Assembly (NCBI GenBank): GCA_020747065.1
Contig: JAGMVK010000005.1
Span: 2,790,001-2,854,000 of the forward strand
Length of the DNA: 64,000 nt
Source: Cadophora sp. MPI-SDFR-AT-0126
Taxonomy: Eukaryota; Ascomycota; Leotiomycetes; Helotiales; Ploettnerulaceae
Reading direction: 5' to 3'
Each line of letters opens with the position of its first letter. The stretch's first letter is position 1. Position numbers and translations under genes: made by a program. Positions 1-14,437 of the stretch are shown piece after piece. Under the pieces are notes generated by a model, which saw only the letters and a program-made list of their open reading frames with translations, was not told the DNA's origin and ran no database searches.

Positions 1-971
1 TATGAACAGTGCTGCACATGAAAAATGATGCGAAGAAGTGGGTTGATATCGGTCCGAAAACAGGAAGAATCGATATCGACAACTCAAGTACATGATATAA
101 CCTGTTATTCCAAAGCCAAGCCACCGACCAAATTAGCGAAGCCCGTGCTGTAAACACCTCTCACTACTCGTACTTAACACGTGCGCTTGTAATTACTCGC
201 TCAAAGCCTCGGAGTCCGGAACCCTACCTACCCACACATACATAACTCACCGACGCCAATGCCCACACTTCCACTTTGCCCATCGAATCATCATTAGACT
301 TGGACCATCTCGCCCTTGTCCCCAAGTTTCCTTTCAAATCCCGTTTCCCCTTCTTTAGTCCTCAAATTTCTCACTAAACCCGCCGCATCTCGGCCAAATT
401 CCATTCAATTCCCCATATCTACGCAAGAAAAAAGAAAGGACTTCTCCAAGCCCTCACAGTCGCTAAGGCAGGAACCCCTCAAGCTCCCTCAAGCCCCCCC
501 TGCCACCCCGTTGATACCCCGCTTCCCCAGCGGGTTTGTCGGTTATACACCAATCACAAGCACGGATGATATGAGCTAGGACAAGGCATTCGGGCCGGAG
601 ATGGGACGAACCTCAAGCTCTCCGCTCGAGCTTGAGGTGTTCCTGCTCCTATGACACAACTTGGCTAGAATCTTGGGCCTTGGACCGTTCTTACTTTAAT
701 AGGAAGGTGATTATCAGGTTGTGTTTTTATGTAATGTAACTCTACGACTCAAAATCCGGAATATGAAGCTGGCTGCATTTAGCTTCTTCTAACTTCCCAT
801 TTGGAAACATTATATAAACATCCTACCTCCCACAAAGTCGAGATACATCACTTCTCACTCACACTCTCTCAATCTCAGTACCTGACGACTCCCCCTTCTT
901 CTTCTTCTCCTCGTACGCTCCTTCCCCTCCTCATTCCTCTTCCCATACCATCGCCTCCCCTCACCCTCACG
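1..971. other. Intergenic region upstream of the glucoamylase gene
   Basis: No convincing gene was found. The only sizeable frame (316-579, +) is Pro/Ser-rich, lacks any recognisable domain and looks like chance coding in pyrimidine-rich DNA. The last part (about 840-971) is strongly CT-rich, as is usual for a fungal 5' leader. Confidence 0.6.
811..818 (+). promoter_or_regulatory. TATA-box-like element of the glucoamylase gene
   Basis: The octamer TATATAAA lies about 150 bases before the ATG at 972 and is followed by a CT-rich leader. Position and sequence fit a fungal core promoter; function is inferred. Confidence 0.5.
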
Positions 972-3358
<2,387 letters not shown>

Positions 3359-3735
3359 GGGGTGGAGAGAAGTTGAAGGTGGTGGAGTGGACAGAGCTGC
3401 ATCTCCTTAGCTGGCTTGTAATGATGATGAAGATGATGACTATTAGATCAGTAATGCTCAAAGGTGGAAACGAAAGAGTAGAATGAAAGCACAACAGAGA
3501 TGATAACAAAACCAAAAGCAAGAATAAAACAATACAAACTTGGGTTATACAGACGTAAAGCAAGTCAACATCCCACTCAGCCGTGTTGGCTCGGCTAGTT
3601 TGTTGACGCTGACGCTGCGCTGACACATGGGGTTTGGGCTAAGCGAGGTACTGTAAGTCTAAAGTCAACGTGCTTCGTTGTTGACTCCATTACTCCACTT
3701 CCACTTCCTCGTCACAAAACAAAAACTTGACATGG

Positions 3736-3758
3736 AGATTGAAATTGAAATTGAAATC
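3736..3758. repeat. GAAATT-type hexamer microsatellite
   Basis: About four tandem copies of a GAAATT-like unit are visible directly, in the 3' flank of the glucoamylase gene. Confidence 0.7.
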
Positions 3759-3852
3759 GGCAGGTCCTTAAGTTCCAAGTTTCGGGTTTCGAATTTCCAG
3801 ATTTCAGTTGAATTGGATCATCTGAGGTGTTTCAACGTGTCCGGAGTTGAAG

Positions 3853-3880
3853 GTTAGAAGATTAGAAGATTAGAAGATTA
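3853..3880. repeat. TTAGAAGA octamer microsatellite
   Basis: Just over three consecutive copies of an eight-base unit (TTAGAAGA in rotation) are visible directly. Intergenic, no coding role. Confidence 0.7.
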
Positions 3881-4794
3881 GAGGGAATGTCGGCTTGAAT
3901 TGATTTGGATTGGGAGATAAGGTCTGGAAGTGTAGTATATGTATGTATGAGGTTGGAGTTGTAGAGAAGGGCCTTGCACGTTGAAACCTAGCTAGCAATC
4001 GTGGGGCGTGCGAATCACAAGTTGAGCCTGCTTCATATGTATATGTATTGACTTGTTCTTGGCATCATGCCACTTATATATTATTTCCCAGGATTTGCAC
4101 TCTACCGGGCTGAGCGGATGGATAAATAGACTAAGAGTACAACGTAGACCGCGCACTCATCATTTTGTACCTATCAATTTTTCACTTGCCCGATATTCTT
4201 CTCCAGAGCGTTCATTCCAATCGCTTCCCGTTTCTTCCTCGGTCATCGGATTTCATGTCAAATCAATATCAATTTGGTGGCTCCCTCACAGGGCTAGCCA
4301 GGTATCATAAATGCAGATGCAGAAAACAAAAACTCCGGATACGGACCTCACATATTCCCAATAGCAAGTCCCAGCCCCAAAGCAGTCCTGAGATGCAAGA
4401 ATGCGAGCGCAATTGGAAAACAGAAGACGCGAAACGAGACGAAAGCAAGGATATCCACCAGTAACAGACAATCAGCAAAACACGAGCTTTCGCAAAAGTG
4501 CATAGTCTCAAAGGGAGAATCAAATGGAACCAAAGGGGCCAGGAACGTGCGGAAGTACCGAGAAAGCAGAGTCGTCATAATCAAAAGTAAAGACGGAGTG
4601 TCGTGTGGTCTTTCGCTCGTTGATGGCCGTGATGGAATGCAGAATACAGTTGGAAGTGCGTGAAGAAGTAGTGACAGTCATTTCAGTCGTAACGTCGTAA
4701 TAACCATCTCAAAATCGCGTCGAACGACATGCTGATGACAGCCAGAAAAGTTATGTCCCGTCGTGGGTCTCGAAATGGAAGTGGAAGTGGTGTT

Positions 4795-7700
4795 TTATGC
4801 CTTCTTCTCACCCTCCCCAACCCCATCATCACTCTCATATTCCTCAACAACCTCCTCCGGCTCATACACCCGCTCCTGTTCTCGTATCACAGGTCGCTCA
4901 TGAAGCCTAGCTCTCTCCTCCCTGATGTATCTTAACGCATCATCATTGACTCTCCGCATCCGCTCCAGAAACATCGCTTCAGGCAGGTTTTCAGGTATAG
5001 CAGGTGCAGCCTCAGCCGCGGCCCCATTGTGTGCTATCGGACCAGCATTTACATCTCCTCTCCCCGCATAATAGTTTCTTGCGAACTGGCGGTGATACTC
5101 ATTTATATCTATGGGGTTGGGTTGGGGACGAGGTGGAGGAGGTGGAGGAGGTTGGGCGATGCCAGCACCAATGTAGGCTGCTTGGGCTTGAGCTTGGACT
5201 TGAGCTGCTTCTGCCTGGACTTGAGCAGCGACTACTTGGGCTCGAGCATGGGCCAATTGAGCTTCAACCCGCACCTGAACTAGGGCTTGCTCGCGATTGT
5301 GAGCTTCTGCTGCTGCTCTGGCGACCACCTGAGCGCGAGGTTCGGCCAATTCGGGGGCAGGTGGATACTGATAGCGACGCTGGTCATTCAAATTGTTGAT
5401 ATGCAAGGGCATTCGATATGCATCGTATGGAATTGCAGGCGGATCAGGGAGATGGAGTGGACGTCTGGGTCGTGGCTCGGGGTTGTAGTCATAGAATCGA
5501 GGTCGATCTGGTGGGTTGGCAAATGGATTTGGTCTCCGATTTGCGTTCTCGCCAGGGATAGCATGGGGTTTCGGATTGGGAAGTGCAGCTGGATTCGAAA
5601 TCTCTGGATTCGGGACCTCTGGACCACGATGATCATCTAAAACATCCCATGGATTTTGTCTTCTGTAGAGACCTGGACGGGGTTCGTTTGGTTCAATTGG
5701 TATCATAGCAGGGAGCTCAATGTTTGCAAATCCGCCAGCATGAACTTCTCGGTCTACACGTTCTAACAGTCGCAGCTGTTCTTCAGCGTCGTTCAATTGT
5801 CGGTAGAGTTCTTCCACCCCGAGGCCGGGGGGTGGTTTTGGGGGACCAACAGGAACTACTGGAACTCGATTGGTTCCAGCATTGTTTGCAGCAGGGTTAT
5901 TCTGTGGGGGGGCGTGTGCCTGGCGCTGTGTAGCCTTGAGAGCTTCAAGTCTATTATGAAGTTCTTCATAGCGGCGTGCTGGACGGAATGGGTCCGGAGG
6001 AGCTGGGATAGCATCTGGCACAGCGGCAGGACCGTCTTGCACTACACCCTCCATAGCTTCCAAGTGGAAAGCTGCCCGAACCCGAGCCAAGCGCCGATTT
6101 CTTTGTATCTGGTGTAGCTCTGCTTCAACTCTTGCATCATCGGCTTTTGCAACTAGATCAGCTTGTCTAGCTTCTCTCGCAGCACGAACATCTCGAATTT
6201 GATCGATACGCTCTTGCAAGGCGTTTGCTTCCTGTTGCTCGCGCAGTTCCTCTGCGTTTTCTGGTCCATCAGGTCGATGAAGACGAAGTCTTACTCTCTG
6301 CAAAGGACTCGCTTGGGGAGCTCTGGGCGGCTCAGGGGGACGCACAGCGTTTTGTTCAGCCCCTGGCGGGTTCAACATGGGAACGGGTGGTGCAGGTTGT
6401 GGTGCCTCTCTTTGCATCACTTCTGCATGCCACTGGAGATAAAAGTCACCCAGTGGATCATGGTTCTCAGCAGCTGCTGCGCCACCGATCGCTGGGGCAG
6501 GCATTGGTTGCACTGCTGGGTTCTGCAAACCGGGTTGTGGTGGATAAGGCTGAGGAGCCGCTGGAGGTCGTAAAAATCTCATGGGCCATACTCCCCGCCG
6601 AGGACGCCGATATTGATAGTCATCCATCATAGGGTCACCGTAGTAGTTCATGCCTAGATCTATAGATAATTAGCGAAATGATCTAGACGTATGCAGTAGC
6701 TGTTGCATTCTGAGAGCTTGGTGTGAAACGGAGGATATTTCAATGCACAGTGAATGAACCCGGCTTTGAGCCTCAACGCACATACCATCATATACTGGGT
6801 CCAGCTGATCAGGGTGGTTTAGAAGCTGTGGGAATTCAGGAAGGTCATGTACTCTGCGCACTCTTGCTGGGGGACGGGGCATCATGGGTCGGAGTTGCAT
6901 GAAATTCACGGCTCGAAGGCCTTCGGTTCATTAGCAGTGAAGTGAATGACTTCCTAAAACATAGAGAGATGGAAGGGAAATATGACAGAAAGCGAAGAAA
7001 CGTAAAGGGTAGATCACTTGATAATATCCCATTGTTCGACTACTTCTATACAATACAGTCGTGGAAGACGAGTATTGAAAATTATCTACTGACCGGGACG
7101 TCCAACTGCCGCTCTCATTGCTTCGAGGCGTGCGCGTGGGTCCATTGACTTTCGCTTTTCGTCATCCTTCTTGACGTTTTCGGACATCTTGATCTTGAGA
7201 TCTTCTTCGCTATATTCTGGGTGATCGGAAAGAACCTTCTGGAGAGCGTCTTTTTCGGCCCTTTTGACCTCTTCGTCATGTCTCTGCTCAACGCTCTCAA
7301 ACAAAGGACAGTTGCCGGGTTTACCGCCTCGAGAAGGGTCGTTGAAATGGTTGTAGTCGCAGGATTTCGAGCAAACGTAACATTGAATGTTGTGACAACC
7401 ATTCCTAGTGCAGGTCATCTTATTGCAACCTTCCTCCTTGACGAAAGGAGTTCCACATTTGTTGCACTTTCGGATCATGGCAGCAGACATTGCTTCCTCG
7501 ATTTGACGTCGAATAGAGAGACCATTCTCCTTGGCACTCTCCTCGCAGCTCTTGGGAATGTGAGATTCAAGTTTGCACAGGCGACAACTGATCCTTTCGC
7601 AGTCTGGTGCTTGACATCGAAATTCGCGATCCACTTTGACAGGTGGGTACTCTGCAGCAAAGGGGCAGAATGGACAACTCTCTAGGTTTTCAATACCTGC

Positions 7701-9547
7701 CAAGCGCAAATTGGCTTCCTGCTCATTTCGCTCCAGTGCGACTCTGGTGTTTTCGTCGAGAAATTGCGCCCTGTGAAAGTCAGTGGAGAGGTGTCTTACG
7801 TGGAAAGGGCAGCTTACCTTTGATCAAGAGAAAATCCACCACTGCATTTGTCCGTTGACATGCAATGCAGCTCGTACTTAGACTTTCCTATCTCGACCTC
7901 CGCAGTGCGTTTTGCACAACCTCTGCAAAACCAATGGAGCGTCTCACCATCACAATGAACCATCCTGTTCAAAGGATAGTCGCAGCAACAACACTGACAT
8001 TCCGACATGGTCCCTTCGACTTCTGCTTTTGCAAGATTTTCCTCTTCTTCGATTTCAGCAGCACGCTCAGAAGCTCTTCGGGCATCGGCTTTTTGCCGTA
8101 TTCTTCTGGCGGCTTGCAATTCTTCGAAGACTTCGACCTTTTCACGGTCGATATAGCCATTGACTGTAGGCGACGCGAGATAATCAGCAATCTTCTGGTC
8201 GGTGAAGTCTTCGCTCTTCCTCTCGTTCTTTAGTCTTTGGTATGGCTTGTTGCTACTCCATGTTCTCTGAGCTTCTTCTAAGACCTCGTATGCGGAAAAT
8301 AGGCGATATCCTGACTTGTTCAGAGTGGCGTTGATGAAGCTCATTGCTGTCAAGGGAAACTCAAAGGACAAGATCTTGGCACTATATATACCGTTAGTAT
8401 AAAACAATGAGTCAAGCTTAAAAATCTATGGGCGGCACGAAACGCGGGCTCCTCTCGAAAGGCTATCCACATAGGCGCCTACATAACAGATAGGCTCAGG
8501 TTGTCCATTCACTTACATAAAGCTTCGTATTCCACCAACATGTGCTGGCATAATGCGATCAGGAGCACCGTACTTGCGAGCAGCCTCTGCGTCTTCATCG
8601 ATCTCTCTCTTTCTCTTCAGCTTCTTCTGCTCCTCTTTTGCAGTTGGGTATGAAGACCCCCTATCCATCTTGTCTAATATATGTGCAATCAATCGTTCCG
8701 ATGATTTGGAAATGGTATCATATAGATCAGAAACATAATCACGGCAGATTCCTGGGAAGACATTGACAACTGTGTCCACGCATTCGATCCTGGTCTCCAT
8801 GACTTCTTCGGGCATAGGTTCTTGCATTGCAGATACGGCGGGAGGTGCTTGCGCAGCAGGTTGAGAAGCTGGAGCAGGAAATTGGGGAAATTGTTGATCG
8901 AAGTCGAATGCTCCGGCTATACCTTCATCACCGAACTCTTCATCAAGATCATAGTCACCCCAGACATCTCGAACGTGAGCGTATGGATTATCAGGAACGG
9001 CAGGTAGGTTGTGAGGTTGTTCTGCTTGTCCGAATGCATGTAGATCTCCTAGTCGCTCTACAAGCTCTTGTCTGAACTCGTCCCTCCCCTCAAGTCTCTC
9101 TCTTTTTACTCGATGCTCATCGCGTTGGTCGGCGAGCTCCTGTGCATCTCCGAAGAAGTCATCTTCCTCGTCATCAGAAGTGAGATCAATCACTGCTTGC
9201 GGCTGAGGAACGGGACCACCATTATTCCGCGCAATCTGATGTTCCAGCATATTCATGAGCTCTTCCGGAAACAACTTCTGGGGATCTGCAGGTGGTTGCG
9301 GATCCCGTTGTTGTGGGATTGGTGGCCTTGATGGACGTAGTCGACCAAGGCCCTGCCGTAAAGCTTGTCGGACAGAGGCTCTGCGCGATGGCTTCGGCTT
9401 GTCAGGATTCTTTTGTGCTGTGGGCTCGAGATTGGGATTGTTCGCGGCTTTTGGGGCTGGTTTCTGTGATCGCTTGGGAAAATCGCGGGCGGTCTTCGAC
9501 CTTGAGGGTAACGAGATGTTGCGTGATGACCGTCGTGGGCTTTCCAT
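4795..9547 (-). CDS. RBR-type (RNF216/TRIAD3-like) E3 ubiquitin ligase with a very long C-terminal extension
   Basis: Five exons, 9547-8517, 8381-7818, 7770-7094, 6920-6786 and 6653-4795, join in frame to 1421 residues. The product is expected to transfer ubiquitin through a thioester. Residues 1-343 are disordered and basic or acidic, with a SUMO-interacting-like motif V-I-D-L-T-S-D-D-E-E at about 119-128. A Cys/His-rich RING1-like segment lies at about 475-530, the IBR at about 564-605, and RING2 from Cys634. The G-C-N-K-M-T-C block contains the presumed catalytic Cys647. The H-F-N-D-P and C-P-L block after RING2 resembles RNF216. Beyond residue ~757 a Pro-rich and Ala/Gln/Arg-rich, coiled-coil-prone tail of about 660 residues follows, including polyproline. 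Exon 4 is small, but it links the RING exon to the tail exon with open frame on both sides, which is why I treat them as one gene. The start is the first true ATG; the frame extends further only through GTG. Confidence 0.82.
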
Positions 9548-10878
9548 TTTGTCAGTTGAATTCACTGTAATTCCATTCCAGACTCGTCCAAAGTAGATCG
9601 TACTTGAGGCAGACAGAGATCAAAAGAAGGAGAGGGTGTAGGTCGATTCGGCCGGAAAGGCTACTCTCCAAGAACTGAAGGGAGGTTGAAGTTGTTGGTT
9701 GGAAACGAGTGGATATGTCAATCCATTCACCCCAGAGTTGCGAGATGAGCTCACCTTCATTTTGTGCAAGACATGACGGTATACCCCTTCACGAGTCTGA
9801 GTCGGGTGCGAGTTAGTCGACAATCCGGTGGTTTGGAAATGTCCAGGCAAGGCTGTCGGTCCCAAAGGTGAAGTCGAGCTGATATCACTCTTGGGTGTCT
9901 ATCTTATCGCCGATCGATCACGGGGCCTGCGTCGGCGCCAAAAGGTTTTTCCTATCCCGGACTAGCTGGAGCCGACATCGACGACAGCTTCACCCTTAAG
10001 ATGAAGCCAGAAGAGAGACGGATAGCTGGCCCGACCATTTCGACAATTTGGTAGCGACATCTGCAAACTACATCATAGAAGTATGTACTGTACCTTTCGT
10101 ACATACGAATGAATATTCGATGTTCTAGAAATCTTCTAGCAAACCCACTTCCCTTGAAACTACTCCGTACTTTGTTAGCCCCTGATCCATCACCCAATGA
10201 TCTTGTCGTTCTATCCCGGGGAACCTGGACAATCAATCGTTGCCCATTATCATGCCGCATCACATCCTTACAGTACTTCCGTACCACATTCCTCCGCCCT
10301 CGCACTAACCATATTTCCTCCATTTTGCCCACCCCACCCCGCCATCAGAGAGCGGTGTACTCGTACTGTACTGTAGGGCAGAACCCGATCCAACCTCTCA
10401 ACGCCCGCCCTTTGATCTGTCGGCTCTCCACGGCCCAAGTCACCTTCCCTTTCCGCGCCTTTCAACCCACATTCTTATTCTTTCCCAGACAACATCACCG
10501 CATCGCATTCTCCTGCCGTTAGGGGTCGTCGCCGTCAGAACTAGGTGTCAAGTGTGCGCGCCTTTACGAGAGCAAAACTCTGATCGGGAAGACCATCCCA
10601 TCACACGATTCAATCAAGGAAGTATATCTTTCTCTCTTCTCCTGTCTGCTGACCTTTGTTTGTCGGAAACATTCCATTGTCTACTCTCTCTTACAACCAA
10701 GTCACTCAGTCAGTCTTTAGTACGGGCGGCGCGTTTGGATTGATTTCCTCGAACTCTCTTTGTTCCAGCTTATCTGCAGTTCTTATCTCTTCTAGACTCG
10801 AGTAGATTCGAATAGATCCGAAGACTCGAGAGCGATCAGCAAACAGGCCTCAATAGAAACGACCGAACAAACCAAAAA
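9548..10878. other. Divergent intergenic region (RBR ligase / LYC1-like gene)
   Basis: About 1.3 kb between two divergently transcribed genes, so it should hold both promoters. From about 10450 onward it is pyrimidine-rich and probably forms the LYC1-like 5' leader. No coding region was recognised. Confidence 0.55.
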
Positions 10879-12033
10879 ATGGGAGAATACGCCCCAACAA
10901 ACGGTTCCATCGACCTCCCAGACTCCAAGTCTCCTTCCCTGATCCTTACGAATCCCACACCGGAAGAAAAATTGGCAACATGGAATCTCAACTCTGTCAA
11001 TTGGGGAACCGCATTACCTCTGCCGGACTATATCGAGCGTGAACGCTATCTTACCACAGTACCATTGGCAAGAGATGGAGGAATCACACATTGGGTACTC
11101 GTTGATCGGGATCTTCCTCCGAACGATCGACCGATTCTCGCCTCCTGCGAATCCTTGAGAAAGCCGGTACTCGTTTCCAAAGGCGGAGTCATAACAGAAG
11201 GAATCACACACGGAATTGGCAGTGTGTTCAGTCAGCCCAAGTTCAGAGGGATGGGATACGCAAGCCGCATGTTGAAGGAACTGGCTCCCGTGCTGAAAAC
11301 ATGGCAGATTGACCCAAACACCCCCGGACAAGAGACCTGTCCATTTAGTATCCTCTACTCAGACATTGGAACCAAGTATTACGCCAAATTTGGATGGGCC
11401 ACGTTCCCAAGTACACATTTCGCCTTTCCTCCAGCCGACTCTTCATCGAGACCAGACGTCCGTCCACTCACATATCCCGACATCCCGGATCTTTGTGCTC
11501 TGGACGAGCAAAAACTCCGGAAAGAGCTTGTAGCCGCTGCTAAAGATGGCAAGACCCACGTTGCGCTCATCCCAAACCACGATTGTATGCAATGGCACCA
11601 CAAGCGCGAGGACTTCGTAACCAGCAAAATCTTCGGCAAATCACCCACAATCAAAGGCGCCATAGCAGGAGAGCCAGGGTCTCGCGTCTGGGCGGTCTGG
11701 ACGCGAGCATTCTATGGTCCACTCGTCCCAAAGTCAGGAAACACTCTCCATATCCTCAGACTTGTAATTGAAGATGAAACCGACTCCGAGGAAAATGCCC
11801 AGAAATTGATGGGAATCCTGCAATTCGCTCAAGCGGAAGCCAAGGAATGGCAACTTAATGAGGTGGATGTCTGGAATCCTAGCGATACGCTAAAGAAGCT
11901 TGTGAAGAAAACGGGAGTTGAAAATAAGTATGTGGTGAGGGACAGTGAAAGTATTGCTAGTTTGATGTGGTATGGTGAGGGGTCAAGTGAGGATATCAAC
12001 TGGGTTGCAAATGAGAAGTTTGGGTGGTGTTGA
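10879..12033 (+). CDS. LYC1-like lysine acetyltransferase (GNAT fold)
   Basis: A single uninterrupted exon of 384 residues. The sequence resembles the fungal LYC1 family, in which the Yarrowia member N6-acetylates lysine as the first step of lysine breakdown. The GNAT acetyl-CoA-binding motif A is visible at about 115-135 (F-S-Q-P-K-F-R-G-M-G-Y-A, fitting Q/R-x-x-G-x-G/A). It is followed by a Y-S-D-I-G-x-x-Y-Y-x-x-F-G-W block typical of GNAT motif B in this family. There is no signal peptide or membrane segment, so it should be cytosolic. The length is normal for the family. The ATG follows a long CT-rich leader and is the first in frame. The exact substrate (lysine or another amine) cannot be told from sequence. 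Confidence 0.82.
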   Translation: MGEYAPTNGSIDLPDSKSPSLILTNPTPEEKLATWNLNSVNWGTALPLPDYIERERYLTTVPLARDGGITHWVLVDRDLPPNDRPILASCESLRKPVLVSKGGVITEGITHGIGSVFSQPKFRGMGYASRMLKELAPVLKTWQIDPNTPGQETCPFSILYSDIGTKYYAKFGWATFPSTHFAFPPADSSSRPDVRPLTYPDIPDLCALDEQKLRKELVAAAKDGKTHVALIPNHDCMQWHHKREDFVTSKIFGKSPTIKGAIAGEPGSRVWAVWTRAFYGPLVPKSGNTLHILRLVIEDETDSEENAQKLMGILQFAQAEAKEWQLNEVDVWNPSDTLKKLVKKTGVENKYVVRDSESIASLMWYGEGSSEDINWVANEKFGWC

Positions 12034-12494
12034 GGTGTTAGCTCGTAGGTAGTTATTGGTAAATGATTTGTTCTTCCATTTTGGATCCTAGAATACCTCT
12101 TGTCCTCCAAGTTATCAGTTTCCTTTCAAATTGATTGTTTAGAATAGTCCTCATGACCGAATTCTGCCCTCTCTCAGTAAACCATCTACAGTGCAGCCAA
12201 AAGCGAACTTCGCCATTCTTTTATCTACCGTACAACCCACTTCCACACAACGCCAGCCTCTTACCTACATCTCAACGTGCGCTCAATTGGAGAACTTCAA
12301 AACAAAGCACGTGATACCAATCAACCCCGCTCCACCCAATCAGGAAGGTGGAAACCATCTCAAATTTCCGCCACCTTCCTCCACGTGCATCAAGCATTCG
12401 CTCCTAAGCCGCCTCCTTCACGCTTATCACGCAGGTACGCCTCATGTATTTCTCCACAAGTCTTGGAATCTTCCCAATATTTTGGTAGCTTTAA

Positions 12495-12500
12495 TATAAA
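12495..12500 (+). promoter_or_regulatory. TATA-box-like element of the phosphatase gene
   Basis: TATAAA about 140 bases before the ATG at 12638, followed by a CT-rich leader. Function is inferred from position. Confidence 0.5.
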
Positions 12501-12555
12501 AGTCCCTGGTTCATCCGATGTTGTGAGCTCTCTCTCGCTTGTCTTTTTTATTTTT

Positions 12556-12579
12556 CCTCCCTCCCTCCCTCCCTCCCTC
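12556..12579. repeat. CCTC tetranucleotide repeat in the phosphatase 5' leader
   Basis: About five tandem CCTC units are read directly between the TATA-like element and the start codon. CT-rich leaders are common in fungal promoters, and a pure repeat here could vary in length. Confidence 0.75.
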
Positions 12580-12637
12580 TCACTAAATCAACCCTCCCTT
12601 GCACTCCCTCCCAATCCCTCCCCAAAATAACTCAAGA

Positions 12638-14437
12638 ATGCATCTTCCCCGCCAATTATCCTTCACTCTAGGACTCCTCAGTCTCAGTCTCGCAGGTTCC
12701 GCAATCGCAGTACCAGCACCAGCACCAGCACCGCAAGCCACGGCTGCGGCGATTCTTCCAAGAATCAGGGGAGGGGAATGGATTAACTATACGACTTTGA
12801 CGGGTTTCTTCTTGCAGGATGAGAGTGCGACTGTGCCGGGAACGTTTGATTATGTGAGTTTGAGTTTCTTTTGCTTGGATTTGGAGTTTTTGGGGGAAGG
12901 GGGGGGGGGGGGGGGAAGGAAGGCGTGGAGGGGTTAGGGAGGGTGGGGTTTCTTGTTTGTAGTTTAGGGATTTTGCTTATTTGTAAATTCGATGATGAGG
13001 CTTGGTAAGAGAAGTTTTGAGGTATGGAAGGAGGAGGGTGAGGATTTGCATTTTATGAGAAGGAAAATTATAGCAGTGACACGAGGGACCACCTGTCTAT
13101 CAGAGAACAGAGGAAATTGGAACGAATATCAGTCCTGTGGACCTTTGCTTCGATTTTGTTTCGAGACAATTGCTAATCGAGAGGCCTAGTCTACCACCAA
13201 CTTCGGCCTCATCAACCGCACATACCCAACCGATGATGAGAATAGACCTGGATGGACACAATGGTGAGTGTCGTCCTTTTCCCCGTAATCGTATTTATTC
13301 CATTATATCCGTCGACTGGATTTAGATATTAGTTGCTATCAAGTCTTTACTAACGCACCCACTAGGCAAAAGTTCGAACACTACGTCTGGCGCCTCAATC
13401 GCGGAAGCGGTAGAAACGTCCAGTACAAAGTGTTGTATCTAGGGCGCCACGGCGAAGGATATCATAATGTCGCCGAGAGCTATTATGGGACACCTTTGTG
13501 GAACGTGAGTGCTTTCATTTCCAACTTTCCAGAAATTCCAGCAAGGAGGATATGGGTGTACAGAAATGAGGCTGTAACGTTGTAGAAGACAGTAATTAAC
13601 ATTAAGATGACGAAATAGTGCTACTGGTCCCTTCAAGACGGAAACGGGACTTCTGTCTGGGCTGATGCGAAAGTCACGCCCAATGGTGTTGCCCAAGCCG
13701 TCAAAGCAAATACCTGTAACTCACCCTCCCCTGCCTTCTGCGCATTATCATCTAATCTAACACCCTTCCCTCTCAAAGTCTGGGCCAACGCCATCCGCAC
13801 AACCAAAACCCCCCTCCCAGAATCCTACTACAGCTCCCCCCTAACCCGCTGCCTCCAAACCGCCAACATCACATTCTCGACCCTCACCCTCCCATCCAGC
13901 AAACCCTTCATCCCGACCGTCAAGGAGTTCTTCCGCGAAGGCATCAGCGGCCACACCTGCGATCGCCGCGGCACGAAATCCTACATCGAGTCCGCGTTCC
14001 CGGGGTATGTGATCGAGCAGGGCTTCACTGAGACGGATGAGCTGTGGAGGCCACTGCTCACTGAGGTGGCGGCGGATCAGGATGTGAGGAGTAAGAGGGT
14101 GCTGGATGATGTTTTTGGGAGTGATGATGCTACGTATGTTAGTGTGACCAGTCACTCGGGGGAGATTGCGAGTCTGTTGAGAGGTTTGTTTTTTCTCTGT
14201 TTTCTTTCAAGTCTTGAAGCTCCTCCTGCTGCTCTTCTGATTGTAGACTCCCCTCTGATGTGTGCTGACTATCACATAGTTCTCAAGCACCGCGTCTTCT
14301 CCCTCAGCACAGGCCAAGTCATTCCGGTCCTTGTCAAAGCTGAAACTATCGCTTCCGGTGCGCCAGACACGACTACTCTGCCTTGGTCTGCCATCTCGAC
14401 TTGTACTAGCCCAGCGGCGAGTACCACGACGGCTTAA
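12638..14437 (+). CDS. Secreted histidine-phosphatase-superfamily protein (phosphoglycerate-mutase-like)
   Basis: Exons 12638-12853, 13190-13263, 13366-13504, 13619-13715, 13779-14183 and 14280-14437 give 362 residues. A signal peptide (hydrophobic residues 8-24) is followed by an Ala/Pro stretch. The catalytic R-H-G-E is at 124-127 in the context L-Y-L-G-R-H-G-E-G-Y-H-N. A Y-Y-S-S-P-L-T-R-C block and a late T-S-H-S-G-E block supply the other expected active-site Arg, Glu and His. This pattern fits fungal PMU-type phosphatases; the substrate is unknown. The C-terminus is Ser/Thr-rich. Intron 1 (336 bases) contains a poly-G run. The fourth intron (13716-13778) is 63 bases and has no stop in frame, so retaining it would add 21 residues. 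I removed it because it has proper splice signals and the spliced sequence fits the family better. Confidence 0.85.
12899..12915. repeat. Poly-G run inside intron 1 of the phosphatase gene
   Basis: A homopolymer of about 15-17 G is visible in the first intron. It may be polymorphic, or its length may be misread in assembly. Confidence 0.8.

Larger units (their letters stand above)
3359..4794. other. Convergent intergenic region between glucoamylase and the RBR ligase gene
   Basis: No gene was recognised. Frames around 4053-4584 are short, overlap on both strands and lack domains. The stretch contains two simple-sequence tracts (3736-3758 and 3853-3880) and otherwise looks like 3' flanking DNA of two convergent genes. 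Confidence 0.5.
12034..12637. other. Intergenic region carrying the promoter of the secreted phosphatase gene
   Basis: No gene was recognised. It holds a TATA-like element and a CCTC repeat just before the leader of the next gene; both are listed separately. Confidence 0.55.

Noticed and set aside
316..579. 87-codon plus-strand frame near the left edge
   Set aside because: Ser/Pro-rich, no domain and no splice partners; looks like chance coding in CT-rich DNA.
5004..5399. Plus-strand Leu-rich frames opposite the RBR tail
   Set aside because: Antisense shadow of the Ala/Gln repeats of the real minus-strand exon.
4795..6651. Stand-alone proline-rich protein of 618 residues
   Set aside because: An in-frame small exon and good splice sites connect it to the RBR ligase upstream.
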